DNA from: an uncultured Planctomycetales bacterium
GTDB taxonomy: Bacteria > Planctomycetota > Planctomycetia > Isosphaerales > Isosphaeraceae
Assembly (NCBI GenBank): GCA_937907525.1
Contig: CALCIB010000349.1
Location: 1 to 43,790 of the forward strand
Reading direction: 5' to 3'
Length of the DNA: 43,790 bases
The stretch's first letter is position 1. Every line of letters begins with the position of its first letter. Position numbers and translations under genes: made by a program. This document shows positions 16,953 through 25,719 of the stretch, one piece after another. The notes under the pieces are model-generated. The model had not been told where the DNA came from, ran no database searches, and saw only the letters and a program-made list of their open reading frames with translations.

Positions 16953-19229
16953 TCAGGCGTCGGCCGTCGCGGTTTGGCGGGCGGCCGGCAAGGCGCGGTC
17001 GCGGCGGAAGGCGGCGACGGCCGCCGGCTCGTAGGCGTGGCTCGACCAGTGCCCGGCCGCGTCGGCCAGGCCGTTGACGACCACCCCGGCGATCTCCACC
17101 CGCGACTGCTCCAAAACGGACTTGGCCCGCTGGAGCGTCACCGTCTGGTGCGCGCCGGCCCGGACCACCAGCACCGCCGCGTCGACCATCCGGCCCAGCA
17201 CCCGGCAATCGGCCATCCCCAGGATCGCCGGCCCGTCCAGGACCACGCGGTCGTAGTGGTGCGTCAGCGCCGTCAAAAGCTGCCGCAATTCCAGGGTGCC
17301 GAGGATCTCGATGGGCACCTCGCTGGGATCGCCCGCGGCGATGAAGTCCAGGTTGCGCAGCTCGGTATGACGCAAAACGGCCTGCCAGGGGACCGAGCCC
17401 TTGAGCACGTCGACCAGCCCCAGCCGGGCGTCGTCGTCCTGGTCCTCGGCGGGGAAGACCGCGTCGAGGGTCGGACGGCGGAGGTCGACGTCCAGAAGCA
17501 GGGTGCGCTCGCCGGCGCGGGCGCAGGCGGCGGCCAGGTTCAAGGCGGTGGTGGACTTGCCGTCGCCGGCCTTGGCGCTGCACACCAAGAGACTGACGAT
17601 CGGCCCGCCGCGGTCGGCGGCGCCCAGAAGCCCGGCGCGGACGTTGCGGAAGGCGTCGGCCGAGGCCGAGTCGGGCGCCGCGGAGGTCCACAGGTGGCCG
17701 CCGCGATGGGTCAAGGCCGTGCGCGCGATCCGCGGCACCACGCCCAGAAGCGGCAGGTTCAAGCCGTGGCTGACGTGCTCCGGCACCCGCACCGAGTGGT
17801 CCAGGTGCTCAAGCAAGAAGACCAGCCCCAGCCCCGCCCCCAGGCTGACGACCAGCCCCGCGGCGATCATCATCGGCCGGTTCGGCTTGATCGGGACCGC
17901 CGGCTCCTCGATCCTCCCCAGCACCTTCACCGGCGGGCTGGCCTCCTGCGACTTCGAGAGGATCTCGAACGACTGGAGCTTCTCCTGCATCTCGTCGATT
18001 CGCTTGCGGATCGAGGCGTGGTCCTCCATCAAATACATGAACTTCTGATGGTCCGGCATGGCCTTCTGCATTCGGACCAGCATCTCCCGCCGTTGCCCCT
18101 CGCGGGCCTCCAGGTCGTTCTTCAGCGACTCCTGGATCATCTCGGTGGGATCGGCGGCCATCTTGGTCTTTTCCTCGAACGAGCCGTCGATCTCGTCGAT
18201 GGCGTCCATCACGCCTCGAAGCTGCCGCGCCACCCGCTTGACCGCCGGGTCGGAGTCGAAGTGCCGGACCTGGCTCCGAAGCACGTCCAGGTGGTCGACG
18301 AGGTTCTGCTTCAACTCCTCCAACTGCTCGCGCTGCCGACGCGCCGCCGCCTCGCGGGGGGAGATCATCTCCTCCTTGGGGAACAGGGGGGCGAACATCA
18401 TCTTCTGGTTCAACTCGGCGATCCGCGCCTGCTGGGCCTCGATCGACTGGCCCAACCGGACGTACTGCTCCTCCAGGACGTTCCGCCCGCCGGGGCCGAT
18501 GGTCCCCAACGCCTCGATCTGGCGGACCATCTCCCCCTGGCGGTCGTCCCGCTCCTTGACCAGCGCGTTGAGCGCGCGGCGGGCGTTCTCGACGGTCTCC
18601 CGGATCCGCGACGACTGCTCCTCGTTGGCGGACTTGACCAGTTCCTCCAGCAGGGCCTCCAGAAGCCGCTTGGTCAACGCCGGGTCGCGGCCGGTGAGGG
18701 TCACGGTGTAGGTGTTGGACCTGAGCACCGGCTTGACGCCGATGTTGTCGACGATCAGCTCCGCGGCCGGGTCGTCCATGCGGGCGACCTCCGGGCCGAA
18801 CTGGTTGCGGGCCATGACCCGCTCGGCCAGGACGCGGCCGTATTGCAGGTCGGTGACCTTGTCCGCGGCGTAGCTCGTCGCCGCGGTCGGGTCCGGCTTG
18901 CCCATGTCCCGCGCCACCAGCGCCGAAAGCGCCGAGTCGTAGTGCGGCGCCTCGATCCGGATCTGGCCGACGGCCTGGTAGATCTTCGGCCGGCGCAGCG
19001 CGTAGATGGAGGTCAAGGTCCCCAGCGGCACGGCGATCAGGAGGGCCAGCCAGAACCGCCGCCGCAGGGCGCCCAGGTAGTGCGCGGGGGTCTTCACCGC
19101 GGCCGGGTCGGGCCCGAGGGGGGAGGCGACGACGGTCGCGACGGCCGCGGCCGGATACGCGCCCGCCGCGAGGCGCGGCGACGGCGCGATCGGGGCGGCT
19201 TCTCCGCGATAGGGGGCGAGATCGTCCAT
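16953..19229 (-). CDS. Wzc-like polysaccharide copolymerase with BY-kinase-type ATPase domain
   Basis: 758 residues. An N-terminal Wzz region (membrane segment FWLALLIAVPLGTLTSIYAL at about 59-78) is followed by a long coiled coil (roughly 190-430). A second membrane segment lies near 455-475. The C-terminal ATPase has Walker A AGDGKSTT (about 552), Walker A' LLLDVDLRRP (about 576) and Walker B VVLDGPA (about 664). Such proteins set chain length and drive export of EPS. The C-terminus has a single Tyr (SSHAYEPAAV) in place of the tyrosine cluster of classic autokinases, so autophosphorylation may be reduced or lost. It is preceded by GGAGG and follows the priming transferase by 46 bases. Confidence 0.92.
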   Translation of the reverse strand: MDDLAPYRGEAAPIAPSPRLAAGAYPAAAVATVVASPLGPDPAAVKTPAHYLGALRRRFWLALLIAVPLGTLTSIYALRRPKIYQAVGQIRIEAPHYDSALSALVARDMGKPDPTAATSYAADKVTDLQYGRVLAERVMARNQFGPEVARMDDPAAELIVDNIGVKPVLRSNTYTVTLTGRDPALTKRLLEALLEELVKSANEEQSSRIRETVENARRALNALVKERDDRQGEMVRQIEALGTIGPGGRNVLEEQYVRLGQSIEAQQARIAELNQKMMFAPLFPKEEMISPREAAARRQREQLEELKQNLVDHLDVLRSQVRHFDSDPAVKRVARQLRGVMDAIDEIDGSFEEKTKMAADPTEMIQESLKNDLEAREGQRREMLVRMQKAMPDHQKFMYLMEDHASIRKRIDEMQEKLQSFEILSKSQEASPPVKVLGRIEEPAVPIKPNRPMMIAAGLVVSLGAGLGLVFLLEHLDHSVRVPEHVSHGLNLPLLGVVPRIARTALTHRGGHLWTSAAPDSASADAFRNVRAGLLGAADRGGPIVSLLVCSAKAGDGKSTTALNLAAACARAGERTLLLDVDLRRPTLDAVFPAEDQDDDARLGLVDVLKGSVPWQAVLRHTELRNLDFIAAGDPSEVPIEILGTLELRQLLTALTHHYDRVVLDGPAILGMADCRVLGRMVDAAVLVVRAGAHQTVTLQRAKSVLEQSRVEIAGVVVNGLADAAGHWSSHAYEPAAVAAFRRDRALPAARQTATADA

Positions 19230-19275
19230 GACAGCCTCCGTCGGGTGTTGTCGTCGTCGTCGTCGGTCGGATCGA

Positions 19276-20898
19276 TCAGCGGCGGGCCAGCCCGGCTTCG
19301 AAGCGGCCCAGGGCCGGCGTGGTCGGTTGGGCGGGCTTCGGGGCGGGCGGCGTCTCGACCGCCTCGGCCCGCCTCGCCTCCTCTTCCGCGGCGAAGCCCG
19401 CCAGACGATCGGCCAGGCTCCGAGTCAGTCGTTGCAGGTAGCGGAAGGCGATGTCCGACGCCAGGCCCTCGCCGCCGGCGTCGGCCGAAAGCCGCATCAC
19501 CGCCGTGATTCGAAGCTCCCCGGCCGCGGTCCGGAAGATCGCCGCGGGCGCCGCTCCGTCCCCGTCCTCGATCGCGTCCAGGGTCGATACCGCGTCCTCC
19601 GGCGGAAACCCCGCGTCGGCGCAGGCGACGTGCAACCGCGGACAGCCCAGGGCCTCGGCCGTCTTCTCCAAAATCTCGAACGCCGCCAGCGGCGACTGGC
19701 ACAGCTCCACCCGCTGGATCGCCTCCCACGTCAGCTTCGCCGCCTGCCGCTCCTGCCGGCCCCGCAGCATCCGCGCCTGGAAGTCGTCCATCAGATTGTG
19801 CAATTCGTCGCGGCGGCTGGTCACCACCACCAGGAACGCCAGGCAGCCCGACATCCCCAAGACCAGCGCCAGGAATTCGCTCCGCAGCGACACCCCCAAC
19901 AACACCGCCCCGCACAAAAACCCCGAGAAGCAGTACAGCAAAAGCGCCGCCTGCCTGGGGTTGAGCCCCAGCCCGATCAGGATGTGGTGGACGTGGCGAC
20001 GGTCCGCGGCGCTCATCGGCAGGTTCCGGACCCAGCGACGGAAGATCGCCATCGCCGTGTCCGAGATCGGCAGCCCCATCGCCAGGATCGGAAAGAGGAT
20101 CGAGATCGCCGAGGGTCCCTTCAGCGACCCCTGCACCCCGATCACCCCGATGAACAGCCCGATCAAAAGCGCCCCGCTGTCTCCCAGGAAGATGCAGGCG
20201 GGGTGCCAGTTGTAAAGCAGGAACCCGGCCAGCGAGCCGGCCAGGGCGGTCGCCAGGATCGCGACCTCCACGTTCCGGTTGTGCAACGCCACCAACGTCA
20301 ACGTGCCGCTGACCAGGAGCCCCACCCCGGAGGCCAGGCCGTCCATGCCGTCGATCAGGTTCCAGACGTTCATGCAGCCCAAAAACCAGAAGAGCGTCAC
20401 CCCCAGGCTCGCCGGGGCGACGTCGAACGGCCGGGCCAGGATCGCGAAGTGGAACGCGCCTCGGGTCAGGTCCAGGTCCAGCCCCAGGGTCTCGATCCGA
20501 TCGATCCTGATCCCCCCCAGGTACAACGCCATGACCGCCGCGGCCTGCCCCAGCAGCTTCACCCGCGGCCCCAAGGAGCGCGTGTCATCGATGAAGCCGA
20601 CGCCCAGCACGATCAGGGCCGCGACGCCGATCGACCACTCGTGGGTCAGGTCCGGCAGGTTGATGCTGAAGTTGGGCGACCACGTCGAGGCGTGCGGCAA
20701 GAGCACGCCGACCGCGACGCCGACCGCCAGCCCCAGCCCTCCCAGCCGGGGGACGCTCGACGTATGGATCCGACGGTAGCCGTCGGGCCTGTCGATCGCG
20801 CCGACCCAGCCGGCGAACTGCGTCACCAGCGGCGTCGCCAGCACGCAGCCCATCATCGCGAACGCGAAGATCATCAAGTAGCCGTTGGAGATCGTCAT
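19276..20898 (-). CDS. WecA/MraY-like phosphoglycosyl-1-phosphate transferase with C-terminal extension
   Basis: 540 residues. The first 340 or so are the polyprenyl-phosphate sugar-1-phosphate transferase core: eleven membrane segments with DRPDGYRRIHTSSVPRLGG, the Asp pair in GFIDDTRSL (104-105), NVWNLIDGMDGLASG, FLGDSGALLIG and RRHVHHILIGLGL. It would attach the first sugar phosphate to undecaprenyl phosphate on the cytoplasmic face and so prime EPS synthesis. Residues of about 360-500 form an added soluble domain (TWEAIQRVELCQSPLAAFEILEKTAEALGC ... LRITAVMRLSADAGGEGLA) with a GAF-like look, followed by a proline-rich tail. The ATG at 20898 with GGGGAGGG upstream is chosen. First gene of the main EPS operon. 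Confidence 0.92.
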   Translation of the reverse strand: MTISNGYLMIFAFAMMGCVLATPLVTQFAGWVGAIDRPDGYRRIHTSSVPRLGGLGLAVGVAVGVLLPHASTWSPNFSINLPDLTHEWSIGVAALIVLGVGFIDDTRSLGPRVKLLGQAAAVMALYLGGIRIDRIETLGLDLDLTRGAFHFAILARPFDVAPASLGVTLFWFLGCMNVWNLIDGMDGLASGVGLLVSGTLTLVALHNRNVEVAILATALAGSLAGFLLYNWHPACIFLGDSGALLIGLFIGVIGVQGSLKGPSAISILFPILAMGLPISDTAMAIFRRWVRNLPMSAADRRHVHHILIGLGLNPRQAALLLYCFSGFLCGAVLLGVSLRSEFLALVLGMSGCLAFLVVVTSRRDELHNLMDDFQARMLRGRQERQAAKLTWEAIQRVELCQSPLAAFEILEKTAEALGCPRLHVACADAGFPPEDAVSTLDAIEDGDGAAPAAIFRTAAGELRITAVMRLSADAGGEGLASDIAFRYLQRLTRSLADRLAGFAAEEEARRAEAVETPPAPKPAQPTTPALGRFEAGLARR

Positions 20899-21356
20899 CG
20901 CGCCGAGCCCTCCCCGCGTCCCGCGGTCCACGCGCCGTCCCTGGCCGACCGGCCCGCGAATCCCATCGGAATCGGCGGCCGTCCGGCGACGGACGCGATC
21001 GAGACGGCCGCGGCGGCGCGACCGTCAAGGGGAACTCGCGACGGCGCGGCGACGCCGCGGAGGACGGCGGCCGCGAACGCGCCAAGGTCCGCCGCGAGGG
21101 GTCGAGGAGGACGACCCGACGGGCCCGAGGCGCGACGGTGGATCGAGGAGTGGCTGGGCACGGCGTGTCTCGTCTTCCTTGACTCGATCGGCTGCGGATC
21201 CGCCCCCAGGATTCCATCCCGGATTCGGACACTCTCGGAGGACCAGGAGTATCCCCGAAGCCCGCCACCCCGTCAAGCGCGTTCACGGACGAATCGCGAC
21301 GCGGCGGCCGGGAGGGCGGGCGGGACGGATCGCCGTCCCGTCCGCCCTTTCCCGCT
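20899..21356. other. Intergenic region upstream of the EPS operon
   Basis: This 458-base gap should contain the promoter of the long minus-strand EPS operon that begins at 20898, and at its right end the transcript end of the next minus-strand gene. The only clear structure is the hairpin at 21313-21348. An 88-codon open frame (20895-21161) ends in ATGA across the EPS operon start but has no protein-like composition. No convincing promoter boxes were found. Confidence 0.55.
21313..21348 (-). terminator. Terminator-like hairpin after the AhpD-like gene
   Basis: A 16-base stem with one mismatch and a four-base loop: AGGGCGGGCGGGACGG, loop ATCG, CCGTCCCGTCCGCCCT. It begins nine bases past the stop at 21357 of the minus-strand gene. 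There is no run of U after it in the minus direction, so it may work as a strong stem or with Rho instead of as a classic intrinsic terminator. Confidence 0.6.
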
Positions 21357-22715
21357 TCACTTCGGCTTCGGCCCGCCGGGGCCGTAGAAGTCCATGAAGA
21401 CGTTCTCGCGCTCCAGCGGCAGGGCGAAGCCGTCGGAGACGCGGGTCATGTACAGGCCGCGGCAGAGCCACCAGAACGTCGCCATCGCCACGTCCGGGCC
21501 CAGGTCCGCCTCCAGGCCGCGATAATCGGCCGTCGTGACGCTCCAGGGGGCCTTGGTCAGCTTGCGGGCGTAGGCGAACGCCCGTTGCTGCTCGGGAGGG
21601 AACGCCGACCAGTCGTCGCCGGCCAGCCGCCGCGTCCGCTCCGCGACCTCCCCCCTGTCCAGCCCCGCCACCTCAAGGAGCATCTCGCAATGCCCCATGC
21701 AGTAGTTGCAACGGATCGCGCGGGTCTGAATCCAGAACAGGCTCTCCTCGAAGACCCGATCCGGCTTCGTCTCCGCCCACATCGTCCGCGTCGCCCGGCT
21801 CCACGGCAGCGCCAGCTCCGGGACGTAACCCATGCCGACGAGATTCCAGACGATCCGCGTCGGCCGCTGGGCGAACTCCGGCGGCAGCCCCTTGACCACC
21901 TCGTCCCACGTCGGGACCGGCAGCCGGGGCGTCCGCGCGCGCTGGCCCTCCAGCCGCGATTGCAGCGCCTCGTAAGACAGCTCCGACCACTCCGGATCGC
22001 GGTCGACCACCGTCGCGCCGCCGTCCCGAAGCGGTTCCGCCTTCGGTTGCGGCGGCATGATCGGCCGGGACTGGAACGACCCCGGCGCGAACGCCACGGC
22101 GATCGGTCCTAGCGGGCCGTCGGGCTCCATCGCCAGTTCCAGCCCCAGCCCCAACGCCACCCGGTCCTGGAAGTTGCCGTAGGCACCTAAAAGCACCATC
22201 GCCGCGGCCTGTTTCGCGCCATACCGCTCGACGAGCCTGGCGAACAGGGCGTCGGGGATCGAGGGGGCGTCGAGGGTGTGCAGCCGCGCGAACTCCAGCG
22301 CGTCGCGATACTCCGCCGGCCAGCCCGAGGGGTCGCCGGTCACCGCCTTGACGGTCGCCTCGTCCATCCCGGCCCTTACGGCGTCGGCCAGGGCGTGGGC
22401 CATGGAGTATTCACAGCGGTTGCAATCCGCGATCACCCAGCGCATCGCGGCGCGGAGCTTGGGGTCGACCGGACTGGTGACGCGCTGGGCGTGGTCGAGT
22501 TCCAGCATCGCGGCGGCCGTGCGGGGGAGCCTCGCGGCGACGGCTCGCGCCCAGGCGGGCAACGCGCCCCCCCCGCCGGAGACGGTCTCCGGCATCCTCT
22601 CCCACGCCTCCCGGTCGGTCAACACGTTCACGGCGGGGCCTCCCTCGGCGAACGCCGACGAAAGGGACGCGGCGGCCAGGCCGAGCCCCAGGGTCAAGAC
22701 GCGAGCGAATTTCAT
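21357..22715 (-). CDS. Secreted protein with two AhpD/carboxymuconolactone-decarboxylase-like domains
   Basis: 452 residues with a signal peptide (MKFARVLTLGLGLAAASLSSAFA). Two AhpD-type modules follow. The first has C101-E-Y-S-M-A-H107, in which the second Cys of the usual CxxCxxH motif is Ser. The second, near residue 380-400, has the complete C-N-Y-C-M-G-H. AhpD-like proteins use such Cys pairs for thiol-based peroxide reduction. The link between modules holds DRDPEWSELSYEALQSR. The start at 22715 begins the signal peptide; the longer frame to 22904 is a translation of the repeat upstream. It is a single-gene unit by the look of it, with a hairpin after its stop. Confidence 0.82.
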   Translation of the reverse strand: MKFARVLTLGLGLAAASLSSAFAEGGPAVNVLTDREAWERMPETVSGGGGALPAWARAVAARLPRTAAAMLELDHAQRVTSPVDPKLRAAMRWVIADCNRCEYSMAHALADAVRAGMDEATVKAVTGDPSGWPAEYRDALEFARLHTLDAPSIPDALFARLVERYGAKQAAAMVLLGAYGNFQDRVALGLGLELAMEPDGPLGPIAVAFAPGSFQSRPIMPPQPKAEPLRDGGATVVDRDPEWSELSYEALQSRLEGQRARTPRLPVPTWDEVVKGLPPEFAQRPTRIVWNLVGMGYVPELALPWSRATRTMWAETKPDRVFEESLFWIQTRAIRCNYCMGHCEMLLEVAGLDRGEVAERTRRLAGDDWSAFPPEQQRAFAYARKLTKAPWSVTTADYRGLEADLGPDVAMATFWWLCRGLYMTRVSDGFALPLERENVFMDFYGPGGPKPK

Positions 22716-23024
22716 GATGCGACGATCCTTGGATTCGAGAAACTCGGGCGACATTGGTTTTCCTGACCGACACGCATTTTGGGGGCGGTCCCAACGTCCT
22801 TCCCCCCTCGCGGGGGAAGGTGGCCCGAAGGGCCGGATGAGGGGGGGCACGCGAGAAAGCCGTCGGAATCCAGCACCGGCTGGACAAGCCTCCGCGAATT
22901 CCAACGGTGTTTTCGCGCGTCGTCCCCCTCATCTGACCGCGTCGCGGTCTGTCTTCCCCCGCGAGGGGGGAAGATCGTTCACTCCTTCACAAAATGCGTG
23001 ACGGCCAGCGGCTTTCCCCGCCCG
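22716..23024. other. Intergenic region largely filled by a repeat
   Basis: A 309-base gap between two minus-strand genes. More than half is the family B repeat at 22798-22973. The rest (about 80 bases before the AhpD-like gene) would hold its promoter. No other gene or RNA could be supported. Confidence 0.6.
22798..22973. repeat. Dispersed paired-hairpin repeat, family B (second copy)
   Basis: About 176 bases with the same order as 5473-5649: CTTCCCCCCTCGCGGGGGAAG, GGCCCGAAGGGCC, GGATGAGGGG, a related interior, then CCCCTCATCTGACC and CTTCCCCCGCGAGGGGGGAAG. The interior (GGAATCCAGCACCGGCTGG ... GCGAATTCCAACGG) also resembles that of the first copy, so the whole unit moves or is copied together. 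Confidence 0.85.
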
Positions 23025-24005
23025 TCAAAATGCGTCGGCGCCGACGACCTCGCCGCCGGCGCGGGTGCCCAGGGCGCGCCAGACGTCGCGGGCGACGGCG
23101 TCCTTGACGAACCGCACCGTGCCGTCGCAAAACAGGACGTTGACGCCGCCGGGGTGGAAGCTGGAGGCCAGGTTGAGGATCCGGCCGGGAGGGTACATGC
23201 ACGAGCGGCCGTTGGGCGCGTCGCCGTGGCCGAAGACGCACGACGTGCTCCCGTCCAGCCAGGGCGAGCCCTGCGACGAGACCCCCTGCGACGACAGGCC
23301 CGTCACGTCGACGCTCCGACAGTCGGCGATCGCCGCGTCGGCCGTCGCCGGGAACGTCCGGGGGAGGTACAGGTCGCTCCTCGGCGTGGAGACCGCGTTG
23401 CTGAAGTCCCCCTTGCGCCGCTCCGACATGGCCGCCGTGTTGCTGGTCCCGTCCGTGACCGCGGCGATCGTGGTCCGGCTGACGCTGAAGAACACCCCGT
23501 CGGGCGGCGGCATCGCCGCGTTCGCCCCGCCGGTGTCGCTGGCGCCGTGGGTGAACAGGATGCCGCTCCCCTCGCTGAACCTGTAACTGATCGGCGCCTC
23601 CCCCGGAGGGACCGTCGCCTGGGGGTCGGACGGGCAGGAGAAGACCGCGACCGCCGTCGCCCTCGACGTGGAGTTGGCCGGGTCGCTCGGCAAGAGGTCG
23701 AAGTTGATCGTGTTGAACGTCTGGGTCTGCTCCATGTACCCCAGCAGCCGGGCGAACCCGGAGAACGTGGCCGTGGGCGGGAAGCTCGGCGCCGGCGTGC
23801 TCAACCCCCGACTGTGCGGGAAGCAACCCTGCACGTCGTGGTAGTTGTGCAGCGCGATCCCGAACTGCTTCAGGGCGTTGACGCACTGGATCCGCCGCGC
23901 CGCCTCCCGCGCCGACTGCACCGCCGGCAGCAAAAGCGCGATCAACACCGCGATGATCGCGATCACCACCAACAACTCGATCAACGTGAATCCCCGACGA
24001 TCCAT
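23025..24005 (-). CDS. DUF1559 protein with type IV pilin-like N-terminus
   Basis: 326 residues. The N-terminus GFTLIELLVVIAIIAVLIALLLPAVQ is the class III prepilin signal, cleaved before Phe by a prepilin peptidase, followed by the family segment REAARRIQCVNALKQFGIALHNYHD. The C-terminal SFHPGGVNVLFCDGTVRFVKD is the conserved H-x9-DG ending of DUF1559 proteins. These are highly expanded in planctomycetes and are thought to be pseudopilins or surface proteins exported by a type II secretion/type IV pilus-like machine; their role is not known. It stands alone, with a GGAGCA site before the ATG. Confidence 0.95.
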   Translation of the reverse strand: MDRRGFTLIELLVVIAIIAVLIALLLPAVQSAREAARRIQCVNALKQFGIALHNYHDVQGCFPHSRGLSTPAPSFPPTATFSGFARLLGYMEQTQTFNTINFDLLPSDPANSTSRATAVAVFSCPSDPQATVPPGEAPISYRFSEGSGILFTHGASDTGGANAAMPPPDGVFFSVSRTTIAAVTDGTSNTAAMSERRKGDFSNAVSTPRSDLYLPRTFPATADAAIADCRSVDVTGLSSQGVSSQGSPWLDGSTSCVFGHGDAPNGRSCMYPPGRILNLASSFHPGGVNVLFCDGTVRFVKDAVARDVWRALGTRAGGEVVGADAF

Positions 24006-24066
24006 GAGAATGCTCCGATCGTTTGATAATATCGTTGCGACGTGTTCATGATTTGATGGATTTGAC

Positions 24067-24093
24067 GCGACGCTCGCGACGCTCGCGACGCTC
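24067..24093. repeat. Three 9-base tandem repeats
   Basis: GCGACGCTC repeated three times in the gap between the DUF1559 start and the next small gene. It codes for nothing that can be supported. Confidence 0.6.
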
Positions 24094-24271
24094 GACGCGG
24101 CGAGGCGCGCGGGCCTTCGGCCGATCCCGAGGCGGGATCGTCGTTTCAGCGGCGACGGACGCCCCCGCGCGCGGCGAACGAGGCCGCGGGATCGCGCGAG
24201 CGGCGACGGCCGCGACGAGGAGGCGATGGATGGAGCGCGCGCGGGCGCGCCGGTCGGCGCGGCCGGGACGG

Positions 24272-24673
24272 TCAGACGCGCGGGGGATGGAACGGCGCGT
24301 GGCCGCGGTGGGAGGGGCGGAGCGGGCCCGACCTGGGGATCGGATGGGAGCGGGACGAGCGATCCTCAAGGACGGCCGCGGCCAGACGGCCCCAATGCTC
24401 CAGCCGGTCGACGCCGACGCCGCCGGGAATCGGGCCGGGAGCCGGATCCTCGGAGCATCGCAAACCGTCGCACGGCGAGGGCGGCCGCGGACCCGGCGCG
24501 TCGGCCAGCGCGCCCAGTTCCGCCAGATGATCGAGCCCCGCCGCCGCGGCGGCCGGCGCGCCCGGCGGTAGGTGGCAACCAGCCCTCGTCTCGCTCGGCG
24601 CGCTCGCCAACGTCAGCAGCGTCAACAACGCGCCGGCGATCGTCCGCGACGATGGAAGGGGAGGCTTGCGCAT
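24272..24673 (-). CDS. Small secreted protein of unknown function
   Basis: 133 residues with a convincing signal peptide (RTIAGALLTLLTLASAPSETRA). The mature part begins GCHLPPGAP and contains PCDGLRCSEDPAP, then RLEHWGRLAA, and ends in a basic, proline-rich tail. The two Cys of PCxGxxCS would be oxidised after export. No known family is recognised. The ATG at 24673 is chosen because it begins the signal peptide; no strong ribosome binding site precedes it. The C-terminal third has little complexity and could be drifting. Confidence 0.55.
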   Translation of the reverse strand: MRKPPLPSSRTIAGALLTLLTLASAPSETRAGCHLPPGAPAAAAAGLDHLAELGALADAPGPRPPSPCDGLRCSEDPAPGPIPGGVGVDRLEHWGRLAAAVLEDRSSRSHPIPRSGPLRPSHRGHAPFHPPRV

Positions 24674-24855
24674 GGCCGCTCGAACGGTGGCGATGTCGCG
24701 ATCCGAACCGAACCGACGACTTTTCCAGATGACGCCGAGATCTGAACGACCGGGGATTCTACCAGCCGCGCCGGGAGCCCTACAACCATCGGTCTCGACG
24801 GTTTTCCAAATTCCCGGAGTTCCGGATCGGTCGTCCTTCGCAAGCGCCGTCGCGT

Positions 24856-25152
24856 TCAATCGTCGTCGTCCTCCTCCTCGTACCTGACCCGGCGCACCTC
24901 CACCGTCATCTCGGGCAGGAAGTCGCCTTCGGCGAACCGATGGGTCGCGGCCTCCTCGTCGCTGACGAACCCCGGCGTCGCCACGGCGCAGAGCGACATC
25001 AAGGTCAGCGACTTGCGGTTGCACGTCGGGCAGAGCGTGCAAGCCTTGGCGTCCTTCTTCCTCCAGATCCGCGTGATGAACGAGAACGGCTCGCCGTCGG
25101 GGCCGACGAACGTCGCGACGCGCGTCTCCCTGGGCTTCGGTTCGCTCGACAT
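24856..25152 (-). CDS. Small protein with a Cys-x2-Cys site and acidic tail
   Basis: 98 residues. The centre has CTLCPTCNRKSLTLMSLC; the pattern of Cys suggests a metal-binding knuckle. The protein ends in EEEDDDD. No signal peptide or membrane segment is present, so it should be cytoplasmic. No family is recognised. The ATG at 25152 has GGAGGT eight bases before it, which decides the start against the longer frame to 25401. It is flanked by unrelated minus-strand genes, with repeats upstream. Confidence 0.7.
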   Translation of the reverse strand: MSSEPKPRETRVATFVGPDGEPFSFITRIWRKKDAKACTLCPTCNRKSLTLMSLCAVATPGFVSDEEAATHRFAEGDFLPEMTVEVRRVRYEEEDDDD

Positions 25153-25719
25153 GACTGGACCTCCCATGCCCCGGGTAAATGGACTAAATTTCAGTATAAG
25201 GTCCGATCCGGGCAAGGCAAGGGCCCCCTCCCCAGGCGCGTCCCCGCGCCGATTTCGAGAAACCCGCGGAAACCTGAAATCCCGCCGGCCCGACCGCGGA
25301 TCATCCCGAAGACGACCGTTCTTTGACAATCCGGCAGTCGGAACCGCGGCCCGAGACCACGGGCCGAGCGAAGACACGTCGCAACAGCGCGCCGCGCCCA
25401 CGGGCCGAACGAAGATCCGTCCCCTCTCCCGCCGGGAGAGGGTGGCCCGGAGGGCCGGGTGAGGGTCGTCGCGCTTCGGAAGGAGCGTCGGCTCGAACCC
25501 GGCGCGGCCGTCGGCGTTCGCGAAGCGCGACGACCCTCACCCGCCGCCGCGCGGCTGCCCTCTCCCGGTGGGAGAGGGGACGGATTCAAGCCCTCTCGCG
25601 CGTCACTTCGAACTCGACGAACGAACCCACGTGAAATTAGTTGTCAAGGTATTTGAGATCAAGATGTTACGTCAATATTAAATCTCATGCCGCGACGGCG
25701 AACGAACCCGCCGGGGCCG
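25153..25719. other. Intergenic region with repeat and AT-rich segment
   Basis: This 567-base gap holds the family A repeat at 25419-25581 and two short copies of CACGGGCCGA-CGAAGA at about 25357 and 25398. A 60-base AT-rich stretch (about 25630-25690, with GTCAATATTAAATC) is unusual in this GC-rich setting and could hold a promoter. No gene could be supported. Confidence 0.55.
25419..25581. repeat. Dispersed paired-hairpin repeat, family A (complete)
   Basis: About 163 bases. Left: TCCCCTCTCCCGCCGGGAG, GGCCCGGAGGGCC, GGGTGAGGGTCGTCGCGCTT. Right: GAAGCGCGACGACCCTCACC, then CCCTCTCCCGGTGGGAGAGG. The inner bases next to each half pair as well, so the whole element can fold into one long structure. 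Confidence 0.85.

Noticed and set aside
20895..21161. An 88-codon minus frame ending in ATGA over the EPS operon start
   Set aside because: Position suggested translational coupling, but the sequence is Arg/Pro/Ala-rich without domain character and has no clear start site; most likely chance in high GC.
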